Assembly (NCBI GenBank): GCA_003148945.1
Contig: QGGY01000010.1
Coordinates: forward strand, 95,336 to 159,335
Direction of reading: 5' to 3'
DNA: 64,000 nucleotides
Source: Murimonas intestini
Lineage (GTDB): Bacteria > Bacillota > Clostridia > Lachnospirales > Lachnospiraceae
In this document: positions 45,761 to 55,351 of the stretch, one piece after another
Position numbering within the stretch: the first letter of the stretch is position 1
How the letters are laid out: the number at the start of each line of letters is the position of its first letter
Made by a program: the position numbers and the translations under genes
Notes under the pieces: model-generated
The model's database searches: none
What the model was told of the DNA's origin: nothing
The model's input: the letters and a program-made list of their open reading frames with translations, nothing else

Positions 45761-46038
45761 CAGCTGACCACCACCCTTACAGGATCTACCCATGTCTCGT
45801 CAGCAACTTCATATATGAATCGGAGCGTATAATCGCCGGTTCCTTTTGGAGCAATAAAGACATCCAGTTCATGGGTATCGATGTGGCAGTTACCGGAAGC
45901 CTCCAGCCTTCCGCTGCCGTCAAGGAGTTCATAAGTGGCATTTAGTATTTTAAAGGGCAGGTCTTCACCATCCTTGATTTGTACCTGGGTTCTGACATGC
46001 CTTTTTTCCCCTTTGTCAAATTTAATTTTCTGAGCCAT
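45760..46038 (-). CDS. small phage protein, beta-rich, unknown
   Basis: A 92-residue protein with alternating beta-type pattern (LNATYELLDGSGRLEASGNC, DYTLRFIYEVADETWVDPVR), a likely Ig-like or baseplate-decoration fold. A GTG three codons upstream is possible, but GGAAGG is spaced for the ATG at 46038. It lies in a cluster of Ig-like tail genes and overlaps the next gene by one base. Confidence 0.65.
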   Translation of the reverse strand: MAQKIKFDKGEKRHVRTQVQIKDGEDLPFKILNATYELLDGSGRLEASGNCHIDTHELDVFIAPKGTGDYTLRFIYEVADETWVDPVRVVVS

Positions 46039-46061
46039 AATATTCACCTTCCTTTCAAAAT

Positions 46062-46409
46062 TTAGTGTGTCATGAGGGCATGTTCAGCCATATATGACTG
46101 ATATGAATCAGACTGAAGTATGGCGGTAAACTCACCTGATTTGAGATAAGCATAGTATTCTGTATACTTGTCCATACTGAGCGATGCCGCATATCCAAAC
46201 GGGATCAATATTGCCTGCATAGTATGTTTACTCACCATATATAACATTTTAGTAATATAGCTTATATTATCGGCATCATCATGGGCATAAAGTTCCAGGA
46301 CATATTCCCCCCATGTGTCAGGTGGGACAGTAGCTTCCCACCTGTTTTCACCAGTTTTTTCAAAAACCAGTTCAAATTTATCTGCCTTTCCAATTACTTT
46401 AACAACCAT
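46062..46409 (-). CDS. phage protein with Ig-like domain
   Basis: A 115-residue protein whose first 60 residues form a bacterial Ig-like domain (KTGENRWEATVPPDTWGEYV, LYAHDDADN). A helical C-terminal part rich in Tyr and Ser follows (YTEYYAYLKSGEFTAILQSD). It probably decorates the tail. The start is an ATG behind AAGGAGTG; it lies 14 nt after the multi-Ig gene and is co-transcribed. Confidence 0.68.
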   Translation of the reverse strand: MVVKVIGKADKFELVFEKTGENRWEATVPPDTWGEYVLELYAHDDADNISYITKMLYMVSKHTMQAILIPFGYAASLSMDKYTEYYAYLKSGEFTAILQSDSYQSYMAEHALMTH

Positions 46410-46423
46410 TATGTAATCACTCC

Positions 46424-47332
46424 TTAGGCATCGGTAACATTTACAGTAATTTTGAAAATAGTTCCTGTTGGCACTGGATTTGGAGTAATAACGATATCAC
46501 CAAAAACAGGCGGTATAGTATCCAGGGTGACTTCTCTGGAGACAACAGTGATTTTTCCGGCTACATCTGTTGCCTGGATCGTAATAGTGTTTTTACCGTC
46601 AGCCAGGGTGACTTCTTTACTAAAATTGCCATCTATTACTTCTGCTTCCTGAGCAATACCAGAGTTTACTTTTATAGTAAGAGAAGCAAGTCCACTGGTA
46701 ACGTCACTTGTGGTACCCGATACGAGGCAGCTGATCTTGTTTGTAATAAATCCTACAGCAGGTGTTGTTACAGAAAGTGTGGGAGGAACAGTATCGATAG
46801 TAAAAGTGCTTGATGAGGCAGCGGCGGCATTTCCATCAAAATCTGCAGCGGCAAGTCTGATAGTATGAATTCCGTCATCTAAAGCTGATGTAATTGTATA
46901 AGAACAATTGTAGCCGTTTGAGGTGGCTGTTTTGGTGATACCTGATGTCACAGGTGTATTATTATCAATAGTAAGGCTGATAGTATCAGGATTTACACCG
47001 GAATCATTGTCTGTAATAGTCCAGGTGATAACAGGAGTACTGTTAGTTATCAGGGCATTAGCAGTAGGTGCGGTCACTGTTGCAACCGGTGCCACCTTCT
47101 CTTGGACAATAAGGCGCAGTTTAGCACCAAGTGCGGCGTCGGAAGCATCTTTAACAGTAGAATTGCCGGCATCATCGACAGCTGTTATCTTAACATTATA
47201 ATAATGGCCATCTAAAGTATAACTGGATTTAGATGGTGCAGTGACAGATGCCTCATATTTTCCGGTAGTGTTATTTAAGGCCAGATCATAGGTCTGCCCG
47301 TTAATAGTAGCCTGTACAGTTTTTACACTCAT
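46424..47332 (-). CDS. phage protein with tandem Ig-like (Big) domains
   Basis: A 302-residue protein of about three Ig-like repeats. The recurring signature is an AVDDAGN / AADFDGN / ATDVAGK strand followed by VxLDTIPP or FTIDTVPP linkers. This repeat type occurs in bacterial adhesins and in exposed phage proteins that bind cell-surface or mucus glycans. The first 80 residues (GQTYDLALNNTTGKYEASVT) form another beta domain. The start is an ATG with GAGGTAAAACA. It follows a terminator and a long inverted repeat, so it may have its own transcription unit. Confidence 0.75.
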   Translation of the reverse strand: MSVKTVQATINGQTYDLALNNTTGKYEASVTAPSKSSYTLDGHYYNVKITAVDDAGNSTVKDASDAALGAKLRLIVQEKVAPVATVTAPTANALITNSTPVITWTITDNDSGVNPDTISLTIDNNTPVTSGITKTATSNGYNCSYTITSALDDGIHTIRLAAADFDGNAAAASSSTFTIDTVPPTLSVTTPAVGFITNKISCLVSGTTSDVTSGLASLTIKVNSGIAQEAEVIDGNFSKEVTLADGKNTITIQATDVAGKITVVSREVTLDTIPPVFGDIVITPNPVPTGTIFKITVNVTDA

Positions 47333-47379
47333 TGTTTTACCTCATTTCTTATATGTTTTTTTAATAGATAATATATAAA

Positions 47380-47456
47380 TGCCTGTAGGGAATATTTAGG
47401 TTTAGTGAAGTGGTCCAGATGCATCACATTTTACAATTTAATATTCCATACAGGCA
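47380..47456. repeat. 17-bp inverted repeat in a phage intergenic region
   Basis: TGCCTGTAGGGAATATT (47380-47396) is inverted at 47440-47456 with one mismatch, 43 nt apart. It lies between the terminator of the upstream gene and the Ig-domain gene and could form a leader stem-loop or bind a protein. The rest of the 47333-47532 gap holds that terminator only. Confidence 0.6.
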
Positions 47457-47464
47457 GAAAATAG

Positions 47465-47502
47465 AAAAAAGCAGCTTACCCATAAGTGAAAGGGAAAGCT
47501 GC
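47465..47502 (-). terminator. minus-strand intrinsic terminator
   Basis: On the minus strand GCAGCTTTCCC pairs with GGGTAAGCTGC and is followed by six T. It ends the transcript of the genes at 47533-49173. Confidence 0.78.
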
Positions 47503-47532
47503 AGAGACTGAAGCAGTTATGAATCTGGACGA

Positions 47533-47961
47533 TCAGAACCATTTATAGTGAGGTTTATCTCCATGGAAGAACCAATAGCGGAGATAGTCGTCCAGAACGA
47601 TTGCTCCTAAACAAAGCGGCAGGAATAAAAGCGCAAATGGAAGGCAGACCTGTCCCGCTACATTTGCAGGCATATTGGAGTAGTCCCAGACGTTCCACTT
47701 AAGCCATAAATTTACAATGCAGCCGGTAAGGAATTCACCCATGAGGACAAATAGTTCTACCTGTATAACCTGTAATATCAGCGGCTTATCCCAGTTTGTA
47801 AATTCGTTTTGGAGACCGGCATACAGAAAGCACAGACCTCCAAGCAGAAACATTGACCAGTGGCTATAGCCCCGGAAGAGTATTTCACCTGTATAATAAA
47901 GGGCGCCGCCTATGGCGAAGAGGAATAGATATTTACTGGTCAGCTGTAAAGTCCTTATCAT
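47533..47961 (-). CDS. phage-encoded four-helix membrane protein (putative ABC transporter type IV-like)
   Basis: A 142-residue membrane protein with four helices. The stretch WDYSNMPANVAGQVCLPFAL and the end LGAIVLDDYLRYWFF match a small family often annotated as putative ABC-transporter type IV (CmpB-like), found in Clostridia genomes and prophages. It has no role in virion assembly and may be a cargo gene expressed in the lysogen. Start ATG behind AAAGGAGC, overlapping the previous gene by 4 nt, so it is translated from the late operon. Function unknown. Confidence 0.7.
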   Translation of the reverse strand: MIRTLQLTSKYLFLFAIGGALYYTGEILFRGYSHWSMFLLGGLCFLYAGLQNEFTNWDKPLILQVIQVELFVLMGEFLTGCIVNLWLKWNVWDYSNMPANVAGQVCLPFALLFLPLCLGAIVLDDYLRYWFFHGDKPHYKWF

Positions 47962-48776
47962 TTTATGCTCCTTTTGACTTGCTGGATAACGGTCTGTCCA
48001 TTTTCCAGAACAGAATTCATCTCATCAAGATATTTCTTTGGTAAAGTAGTTTTTCCATAAGAGACAGACTTTATAACGTCCAGGTCTGATAAATCTTCAA
48101 TATATCTATTCAGCGCATTGATATAAGTAGTATGGTAGAGTTTATGATTTTGAAGAGATGTATAAATATGGATAATATCGCTGGAAGGATAGAGTGTACA
48201 GCTTTCACCGTCAGCGTGATATGGTATATCAAGTCCTGTGAGGATAGCGATATTGAAGAGTGATTCAAGGTTTCTTTGGTCTTCGGCGGTGTAGCTGAAA
48301 TGCTGGGAACCAATAGAAGTCTTGATTATAATCCCCTCGTAAATAGATTTTTTACACTCAGCCTGTAAAACAGATTTTTTATAAGTTTTTAATTCAGAGG
48401 CAGACATCATATCCATATCTTCTTCTATAGGCAAGTCTGATTCCAGTCTTGAAACTTTTGTGGTTAATGTGTTGATCTGATGTTGTAAAGAGTCGCTTTC
48501 AACTAGATTTACCAGAATCTGTTCTTTTTCATTAGAAAGCTTAAGCTGAATATCATAAAGCGAATAATTATTAATCACCCTGACGAGTTCGCCCTCTTCA
48601 TTTATAAGTTTTATTGAATTAATAGATGAAGGACTGGTGAATGCTGATTTAATGGAATCAAACGAATAATCTTGGAATGTTATTGTGAATCCACGTTTGT
48701 TTGTTCCAATTATGGGATCTTCTACTGCTTTTATAACGTAGAATTCTGTTGCATCTGTTAAAATAATTTTTCTCAC
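47958..48776 (-). CDS. phage tail accessory protein with coiled coil (DUF4376-like)
   Basis: A 272-residue protein. An N-terminal beta domain (about 1-75) is followed by a predicted coiled coil (about 85-115; LQHQINTLTTKVSRLESDLP) and a helical C-terminal domain with FSYTAEDQRNLESLFNIAIL. That pattern recalls DUF4376-type tail-fibre assembly proteins. Start is GTG behind GGGGGTACTAA. It probably belongs to the baseplate or is a fibre chaperone. Confidence 0.6.
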   Translation of the reverse strand: MRKIILTDATEFYVIKAVEDPIIGTNKRGFTITFQDYSFDSIKSAFTSPSSINSIKLINEEGELVRVINNYSLYDIQLKLSNEKEQILVNLVESDSLQHQINTLTTKVSRLESDLPIEEDMDMMSASELKTYKKSVLQAECKKSIYEGIIIKTSIGSQHFSYTAEDQRNLESLFNIAILTGLDIPYHADGESCTLYPSSDIIHIYTSLQNHKLYHTTYINALNRYIEDLSDLDVIKSVSYGKTTLPKKYLDEMNSVLENGQTVIQQVKRSIK

Positions 48777-48786
48777 TTAGTACCCC

Positions 48787-49173
48787 CTACTTATCTGTCA
48801 TGAATGATAGTGCTTTTACATCAAGTACTGATAAAATGTCAAGTTTCCGAAATTCTTCAATTGGTATTAATTGAATATCAACTTCCCTCATAATTTCCAG
48901 AAGTTCCTGAATAGATGATGCATATTCAGAGAAAAATTCTGGCATTATTTCAACATTTCCGTCTTTCGTTGTGGTGGTTTTACCTGCATCAATAAATTTT
49001 TGGCCTATAAGTGCTTGTTTTTGGCGGAACTTATCAGTTACTTTTTTTAATTCATCAAAGTTATCACTGATAATCCAGGAAAGTCTGCCGGGCATAGATA
49101 AATCTTTTTTGATTAAATTGTCTAATAATTCCGTCCTTTGTAGTATCTCTTCAATGGACATGTTGATTTTCAT
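48787..49173 (-). CDS. small helical phage protein, unknown
   Basis: A 128-residue, mostly helical, acidic protein (SIEEILQRTELLDNLIKKDL; FRQKQALIGQKFIDAGKTTT) with no membrane helix or recognised motif. ATG behind AAGGAGAAGAAGAAT. It lies between the tail-associated protein and the coiled-coil protein, so a chaperone or baseplate role is a guess from position. Confidence 0.55.
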   Translation of the reverse strand: MKINMSIEEILQRTELLDNLIKKDLSMPGRLSWIISDNFDELKKVTDKFRQKQALIGQKFIDAGKTTTTKDGNVEIMPEFFSEYASSIQELLEIMREVDIQLIPIEEFRKLDILSVLDVKALSFMTDK

Positions 49174-49208
49174 ATTCTTCTTCTCCTTTTGCTAAATTGC
49201 TTAAAATA

Positions 49209-52200
49209 CTAATTAATACAACTGTTTTGCTTTAAGTCAGCTATTTGGGCTTTTAAAGATTCAACTGCAGCTAATAATTCTTGATATTTTAATTCCAGGG
49301 AATCCGTTTCACAATATAATTCCTGTATTCCCTTACAAAGAAATGCGTCGATATTATAACCCAGGACACCTTCACCCGATTCGGAAATAAATTTTTCTGA
49401 AATAGAGTATCCTCCTCCAATGATAAAACCATAATTTTTCTGATAAATGCCATCCTTTAAATCACATTTTAGATTATAACTGCAGACATCCGTTTTCATG
49501 ATTTCTTCCCGGGCGGATTTAAGTTTTTCAATATTAGTTTTGAGGTCATAAACTGATGATGTGTCAACACCTTTAAGTGTCCAAACTTTATGGATTCTAA
49601 AAGAGGCGCTGCCGTATGAGAAACCAGCATTGTCACCGGCAGGTTGAGTGGGTCGCAGATAACCGGCTCCATCAACCATTATGCTGCCGTAATCAGTATC
49701 CACAGGATTAGGGCGTAATATAAGATTATTCATACTACTAATTTGACCACCATTAGAAGCGTTAATCCCTAAACCTTCACTGGTACACATTATGGAACCT
49801 GCACTTAAACTATTACAAGTAATAATTGGTGTATTTACGCCACTCAATATAGTAGTATACTTTCTTAGTTCAATATGCCCAGCTTCACTTAGGCCTTCAC
49901 CAATATAAAGCATATCATAGGTACTAACGGGTACAAGACGTAGCATAGAACTATTTCTTTGGGTATAGTTTGAATACATTGATATTTTATCTTTTATATT
50001 TATGGAAGTAGCGTCAATTGTACCTGTAATGGTAGCGTTTGTTGCTATAAGGGTACCTGATTGATTTACAGAAAATCTCCCATTACCCGCCCAAAAAGCC
50101 CATCCACCACCATAAGCACCCATTCCAGTGGAGTTATTGTTTTTAGCACCTGTATAAGCAATACCGTTATAGATATGGTCACCATCAATGGTCCAAGTTG
50201 CAATTTTTCCACTGCTTGCAGTGATATTTCCAGAAATTGTAGCGTTAGTAGCAGTTAAGACGCCAGCATTTGTTACTTTGAAGGCAGTACCGCAGCTAAT
50301 GCCATTATTTCCTAAGTACACACTATTATTTGTACCTCCCAGAGAGGTGGTATTTTGGGCTATATAAGTACTGTTAATATTAAAACCAGCTATCTTTCCG
50401 GCTGTAGCAGTTACTGTACCATTTATGCTTAACGTACTTCCGTTCCATGATAATTTGCCAGAACCATAGTTAAAAGTTCCGCTATGCAAATTGATCCATC
50501 CGTTTGTACCAGCTATATTTCCAGTGGTTATTTGGGCAGCAGTAATGGCGTTAGTTTTTATTCGGTCAGCAGTTATACTGTTAGTTTTTATCCTGTTGGC
50601 ATCAATGCTTCCTGTTTTTATTGCCCCACCATCTATCACGGTGGAACTTCCACTCTGTGATGCATTCATAAAGGTAGTCAGTGCACTGATCTTAAGATCC
50701 CTGGTAGCTACGGCAATCATTTGATCCGTAAGAGCCAGATTGGAGGCACCTGTATTTGATTTAACAACTAAATCTATTCTCTTGGCGGTCTGCTCGATAC
50801 TTGAAATATGCGAATAAACAGAGGTGCCACTGGTGGGATCCCCCGGATTTCCAATTTTGGAATCTGTTTCTGACACTGTCTGGCTTATCTTTTCAAAATC
50901 CTGATGGATCAGTGAACCCAGATTTTTTAGCTCGTGCTTAACGGGATCTCCATTTTCATCATAATAATCAATTGTGGTATTCAGCCATACGGAATTATCG
51001 ATGGAATTCTGAACCTCATCTACTTTGGTGGAGACTCCGGAAACAGTATTTTTCAGTGTTATCAGTTCGCCTTCAAGCTCAGCCGCATCTGCCAGTTTGC
51101 ACCAGCTGAATTCTTTTATATATTCAGACGTGCTATCGGAGGAATCTGACGGCCTCACGGGAATAGTCAGTACACCGCTGCTGCCGGTAAGAGATGGAAT
51201 AACATCTATCTGTAGATATGAGGTCATGCTGTCATTATTCTTTACTGTAACAGTCATGCCGGGAGGAATATTTCCAATTTTGCCCACTGTGCATGCCACG
51301 GCTTTAGTTCCTTTATAGCAGCTTATGCTGACTATGATACTGGTTGGAACGGCCAGTCCGTTTGCGGCTGCCAGGAATGAATGGCTGTCTCTTGAGAGGA
51401 ATACTAAGACAGGTGATTCACCGGGTTTCCCCTGCCTGACACAGTAAATTGTGTGTTCGTCATATAAAGTTTTATCCTGATTTTCACAGCGGATATGCAG
51501 TGACTGTTTATTTGTGATAGCAGAGGAGGGAATGGTAATGGAAGATTTGTCTTCAGAAATACCGGATGAAGTTTCTATGCCATCCAGCAGCCATCTGGAG
51601 ATAACGGCATTATTTCTTGCTATTGCATGTACAGTTATAGATGAAGGGGTGATGATATTATCTGCCTCCGTAAATACCTGGCCTCCGACTATTGTGATAG
51701 AGTCTGTCATATATGAAAGGTGTTCTATTTCCTGTTTTTGTGTTTCGTACATAACTGAAAACTCTTGATCGTTAAATTTCATTTTACTGACATCAAATAT
51801 TGTATTGCCGTCTTCATCAAGCCACTCCCGTATCCCGGTGGTGTCGATATTGCGCTGTTTAATCTCGCCGTCACCTACCATGTCAGATTTTATAAAATCT
51901 TTTGGTACTATTGAGTCGTGCAGTCCGGAAGCGTCCAGCATTATATTTCCTGTGGAATCACAGATCAGCAGGCTGGGATGCCCTGCAGCATCATATCCTA
52001 TCTGAATTCCTACTTTGCCCAGACTGTCATAGAACTGCAGAGTATTACCAGCCAGCTTCATTCCTGCGTCACCTTCATCAGACTGTATGAGCAGATCATT
52101 TGAAGTGATTTTAGCTGATGTGAGTACTAAGGCAGTAATTTTGCTGGCTACAAATTCGCGGATAAAGGCTTCATCCAGATGAGCATTTTTGGCGGTAAAA

Positions 52201-54524
52201 TTGAATACATAACCATCTTCTACCAGAATATTCCCTGCAACCATATCCTTAAATTTCGCAATCTCAGCAGAAAGATCCTGGAATACAGCAGAATCCGCTG
52301 TAAGGAACTGGGCAGTCAGATATTTAATAAAAGCACTGTCAGCCTCAAGTTTTCCCACCTTGGCGATTTCCGCCGCAAGTTCCTCTGTCTTTAAATAATT
52401 TGTCTCGATATTGGCGAATTGGCGGAGGGTATCGGAGTTTATACTGCTGATCTGGGAATTGAGTGCATTTTCACCAGAATACCGGTCAAATACTGTCCGC
52501 AGGAATTTTTGTATAGCTGAATCAGTGGCAGTACTGGCTGCGGCCTTTATGGTATTTTTGCCGGAACTGGAGATTTTGTCCACCAGGTTCAGAAAATCAC
52601 TTTTTTTCCCATAAGAGGTAGTGACTGTGGAGAATTTAATATCCAGGTCTTTGTCCCACTCAAGGATTGAAAATGTCATTTCTGATATCCGGGCTTTTTC
52701 ATAATAGTCTGGAGCTGTCTCCACATAGATGAAGTTTCCAATGTCCATTTCTTCACGCAGATGGGAGAATTCTTCCATATAAAAGGGATTATCTGTACTG
52801 ATGGAAAACTGCAGCTGCGGCTGGGATTCAATTTCCAGCTGGTCCTGTGCCGACTGCAGAAGCTCTTTTTGTTTTTCAAGCCTGCCATTCACACCGTCAA
52901 AATCAGATAAAATGATATTGCTGTCTGTATAATCCGTATGACGATAAAGTGCTTTGATTGCTGCGAGTTCTTCTTTTGAAAAGCCGTAATCAGGGTGATC
53001 AGGACGGCCTTTTTTTGATAAAGTGTCCATTTCACGTTCGCTGGCATCCATAATTGATTTCCAGGAATCCGCCTGTGCCTGGCGGTTCTTAAGCGCAGCC
53101 TGCGCCTGTTTCAGGTAATCCTTGTATTTCTTATAGGATTGCTGACGGGATTTCCAGAGGGCTTCTGTACCTGTCCCTGTACCTCCTGGCCAGGGCTTGT
53201 CATAGCCATTTTGCTGGTAGGAGGCGATCAGCTGTTCATAGTTACTGATTTTAGCTTCCAATTCATTGACACCGTAGAGATCCCACATGATTTCATAATC
53301 AGTTTTTGGGGCTTCCTCCACAGCCCCGGATTCTTTTCTTGTGATCTCCGCCTGAATATCTGGAATAACTACATTTTTAAAACTCAGATACATACCCAGA
53401 TCAGGGGAATTTGACATGTCCAGGGTTCCGTCCGGCTTCTTGTTCCGCTCCTCAATTTTCACAATAAGCTTTTTATAGATATCCAGTTCCGTGTAGAGCT
53501 GGGGAAGGTCATAGGCTGCCCAGTTGTTTGTGACAGCATCTTCAGGCACCCGGTTCAGGATTTCTGACTGTCGTTCAAGTGCATCGGCGTATTTTTTATA
53601 GGGTACCAGATACTGGGCGGCGAGAGAGCTGCGGGCAGCCAGATATGCATCATATTTGTCTATTACTGACTGTGGAAACTGCCGGTGGAGGAAATAATTG
53701 ATATTGACAATATCAGAGCTTCCGAGATTTACAGGATTAATAAGCAGGTCATCCTCCCCTTCTACTGTAAATACAGTATAAATCTCGTCAGAATCTGACT
53801 GTATGGAACAGTTATTCAGGATGGTATCATATGTGAGGCAGATGTTTGTATTTTGGCCGTAGGTACTAAGATCGTAAGCATTTACCTCCATGTGTTCGGA
53901 ATCAAACTGAAAGATACAGCGGAACGCTTTGCTCATTTTCTGAAAAAATGACAGGACATCCACAGAGTCTTCCTCGAAGGAACGCCGCAGAGATCTCAGA
54001 GAAGTATCTATGTGGCCAGGTTTCCAGGTACGGCTGACATTGGACAAGACCAGATTGATGAGGCTTAAGGAAGGCTTGTCAGGATTGTACAGGACAATCT
54101 GTTCTTTCGGAATTCCATCCACGTCTGTATTTTCCTCATACATCTCAAGGGAGCCTTCTGTACCGCAGTTAATTTTGAAACCAACCAGGTCATCATTTTT
54201 TAAGGTATATTCATAGGACATGGCTGTAAGGGATTTTATTTCCTGGCTGGCCTCTTTTTGTATGCGTGGAGGTTCTTCGATATAAAACCAGCCAAATTCC
54301 GGGATATAGAGTTCCATAAAGGAGTCTATCTCATCATAAAAATTTGAAACTTCCCCACCCTCTATACGGGCAACTTCCAGCTCCAGGGTGGAGGGTTCGC
54401 ACATTCTGGGGGTGAGATCGGCGCGCTGCACGCCATTTAATGCTCCCAGGATCCGCTTGCCGGAACGTGCCAGATAAATATCACAAGGCCGGGTCCTGTC
54501 CCAGTAATCATATTTTAATTTCAT
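49209..54524 (-). CDS. phage tail-associated protein (Tal/tail spike) with C-terminal S74-like chaperone
   Basis: A 1771-residue protein. The N-terminal about 400 residues match the prophage tail protein/Tal family (RADLTPRMCEPSTLELEVAR, FGWFYIEEPPRIQKEASQEI) that forms the tail tip. The middle has long helical sections (about 330-640), a phage minor-structural section, beta-rich modules and glycine-rich spike repeats (NATISGNITASSGKIATW, KTNSITADRIKTNAITAAQI). The C-terminus resembles an intramolecular chaperone of endosialidase/S74 type (SSVYDLKTNIEKLKSAREEI, about 1650) and ends in a coiled coil. It would be cut off after trimer folding. The tip binds the host surface and may open the wall; no enzymatic site is certain. 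Start ATG 2 nt from the Dit stop. Confidence 0.85.
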   Translation of the reverse strand: MKLKYDYWDRTRPCDIYLARSGKRILGALNGVQRADLTPRMCEPSTLELEVARIEGGEVSNFYDEIDSFMELYIPEFGWFYIEEPPRIQKEASQEIKSLTAMSYEYTLKNDDLVGFKINCGTEGSLEMYEENTDVDGIPKEQIVLYNPDKPSLSLINLVLSNVSRTWKPGHIDTSLRSLRRSFEEDSVDVLSFFQKMSKAFRCIFQFDSEHMEVNAYDLSTYGQNTNICLTYDTILNNCSIQSDSDEIYTVFTVEGEDDLLINPVNLGSSDIVNINYFLHRQFPQSVIDKYDAYLAARSSLAAQYLVPYKKYADALERQSEILNRVPEDAVTNNWAAYDLPQLYTELDIYKKLIVKIEERNKKPDGTLDMSNSPDLGMYLSFKNVVIPDIQAEITRKESGAVEEAPKTDYEIMWDLYGVNELEAKISNYEQLIASYQQNGYDKPWPGGTGTGTEALWKSRQQSYKKYKDYLKQAQAALKNRQAQADSWKSIMDASEREMDTLSKKGRPDHPDYGFSKEELAAIKALYRHTDYTDSNIILSDFDGVNGRLEKQKELLQSAQDQLEIESQPQLQFSISTDNPFYMEEFSHLREEMDIGNFIYVETAPDYYEKARISEMTFSILEWDKDLDIKFSTVTTSYGKKSDFLNLVDKISSSGKNTIKAAASTATDSAIQKFLRTVFDRYSGENALNSQISSINSDTLRQFANIETNYLKTEELAAEIAKVGKLEADSAFIKYLTAQFLTADSAVFQDLSAEIAKFKDMVAGNILVEDGYVFNFTAKNAHLDEAFIREFVASKITALVLTSAKITSNDLLIQSDEGDAGMKLAGNTLQFYDSLGKVGIQIGYDAAGHPSLLICDSTGNIMLDASGLHDSIVPKDFIKSDMVGDGEIKQRNIDTTGIREWLDEDGNTIFDVSKMKFNDQEFSVMYETQKQEIEHLSYMTDSITIVGGQVFTEADNIITPSSITVHAIARNNAVISRWLLDGIETSSGISEDKSSITIPSSAITNKQSLHIRCENQDKTLYDEHTIYCVRQGKPGESPVLVFLSRDSHSFLAAANGLAVPTSIIVSISCYKGTKAVACTVGKIGNIPPGMTVTVKNNDSMTSYLQIDVIPSLTGSSGVLTIPVRPSDSSDSTSEYIKEFSWCKLADAAELEGELITLKNTVSGVSTKVDEVQNSIDNSVWLNTTIDYYDENGDPVKHELKNLGSLIHQDFEKISQTVSETDSKIGNPGDPTSGTSVYSHISSIEQTAKRIDLVVKSNTGASNLALTDQMIAVATRDLKISALTTFMNASQSGSSTVIDGGAIKTGSIDANRIKTNSITADRIKTNAITAAQITTGNIAGTNGWINLHSGTFNYGSGKLSWNGSTLSINGTVTATAGKIAGFNINSTYIAQNTTSLGGTNNSVYLGNNGISCGTAFKVTNAGVLTATNATISGNITASSGKIATWTIDGDHIYNGIAYTGAKNNNSTGMGAYGGGWAFWAGNGRFSVNQSGTLIATNATITGTIDATSINIKDKISMYSNYTQRNSSMLRLVPVSTYDMLYIGEGLSEAGHIELRKYTTILSGVNTPIITCNSLSAGSIMCTSEGLGINASNGGQISSMNNLILRPNPVDTDYGSIMVDGAGYLRPTQPAGDNAGFSYGSASFRIHKVWTLKGVDTSSVYDLKTNIEKLKSAREEIMKTDVCSYNLKCDLKDGIYQKNYGFIIGGGYSISEKFISESGEGVLGYNIDAFLCKGIQELYCETDSLELKYQELLAAVESLKAQIADLKQNSCIN

Positions 54525-54525
54525 A

Positions 54526-55332
54526 TCAGATACCTACCTTTCGCGGAAATTCACATCGAATCTCCAGGTCAAAATTTCCGGAGAGCAGCAGTTTATTCTT
54601 GCCTGGGATAAGCCGGGGCCACGTCAGGTTAAAATATTCAAAGGAATATGGCTTTCCGTTAATATCTGTAAGCTTTTTTCTGCGGCTGTCCAGAGTGATA
54701 ACGTTATTTGCTATACAATTCAGAGTACATGGGCCTTGAGTGGTATCTGTCTGATTGTCTATGGATATAAGACCGGATGAATGGGGAGTGATCCTCAGAA
54801 CTGGACTTAATGACATTTCCAATTCATCACTGGTATTATCTATAGTGACAACAGCAGTTGTCTGACAGGCAAAGCTGGCAGTATATGGTTCAAAGGGGTA
54901 GGGAGCATTGCAGGTAAAAGTAGCAGTAAATCCACATTTAACCCCGCCATATTCAAAATAACTGAACTCATCATCAAATACCCCGTAATAAACCAGGTTT
55001 TCATAGACTTGTTCATCATCCCCGGCCAGGCCTTCTATGGAGAAGGCCCTGGGAAAACTGGGGCTTGTCAGTACAGCAGTGATCTGGCGGATCTCGTCAC
55101 GTGTAAGGCGTCCGGCATCTGCCTTCATGAAGGAAACAGGAAAACGCAGAACGTCTGTGTATTCCATTCCTTTATAATTCTGATAGGGGCGGTATTGGTT
55201 CATCTCACTTGTGATCCCCTGCCGTTTTACTATGGCAGGGGAGTTGTTTTCAGAACCAAAGGCGCACAATACCAGATCTAAATCTTCAGAGGAAAAACCA
55301 TTATAGATAAAGGAGTTTCCAAAAGCTTGCAT
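54526..55332 (-). CDS. phage distal tail protein (Dit)
   Basis: A 268-residue protein of the siphovirus tail-component family: N-terminal SFIYNGFSSEDLDLVLCAFG, a belt domain (RFPVSFMKADAGRLTRDEIR) and a C-terminal galectin-like beta domain. It forms the hexameric hub joining the tube end to the Tal protein. Position directly between tape measure and Tal is canonical. The start is an ATG behind AGAAGGTGATTAC. Confidence 0.9.
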   Translation of the reverse strand: MQAFGNSFIYNGFSSEDLDLVLCAFGSENNSPAIVKRQGITSEMNQYRPYQNYKGMEYTDVLRFPVSFMKADAGRLTRDEIRQITAVLTSPSFPRAFSIEGLAGDDEQVYENLVYYGVFDDEFSYFEYGGVKCGFTATFTCNAPYPFEPYTASFACQTTAVVTIDNTSDELEMSLSPVLRITPHSSGLISIDNQTDTTQGPCTLNCIANNVITLDSRRKKLTDINGKPYSFEYFNLTWPRLIPGKNKLLLSGNFDLEIRCEFPRKVGI

Positions 55333-55351
55333 GTAATCACCTTCTCTTTCT

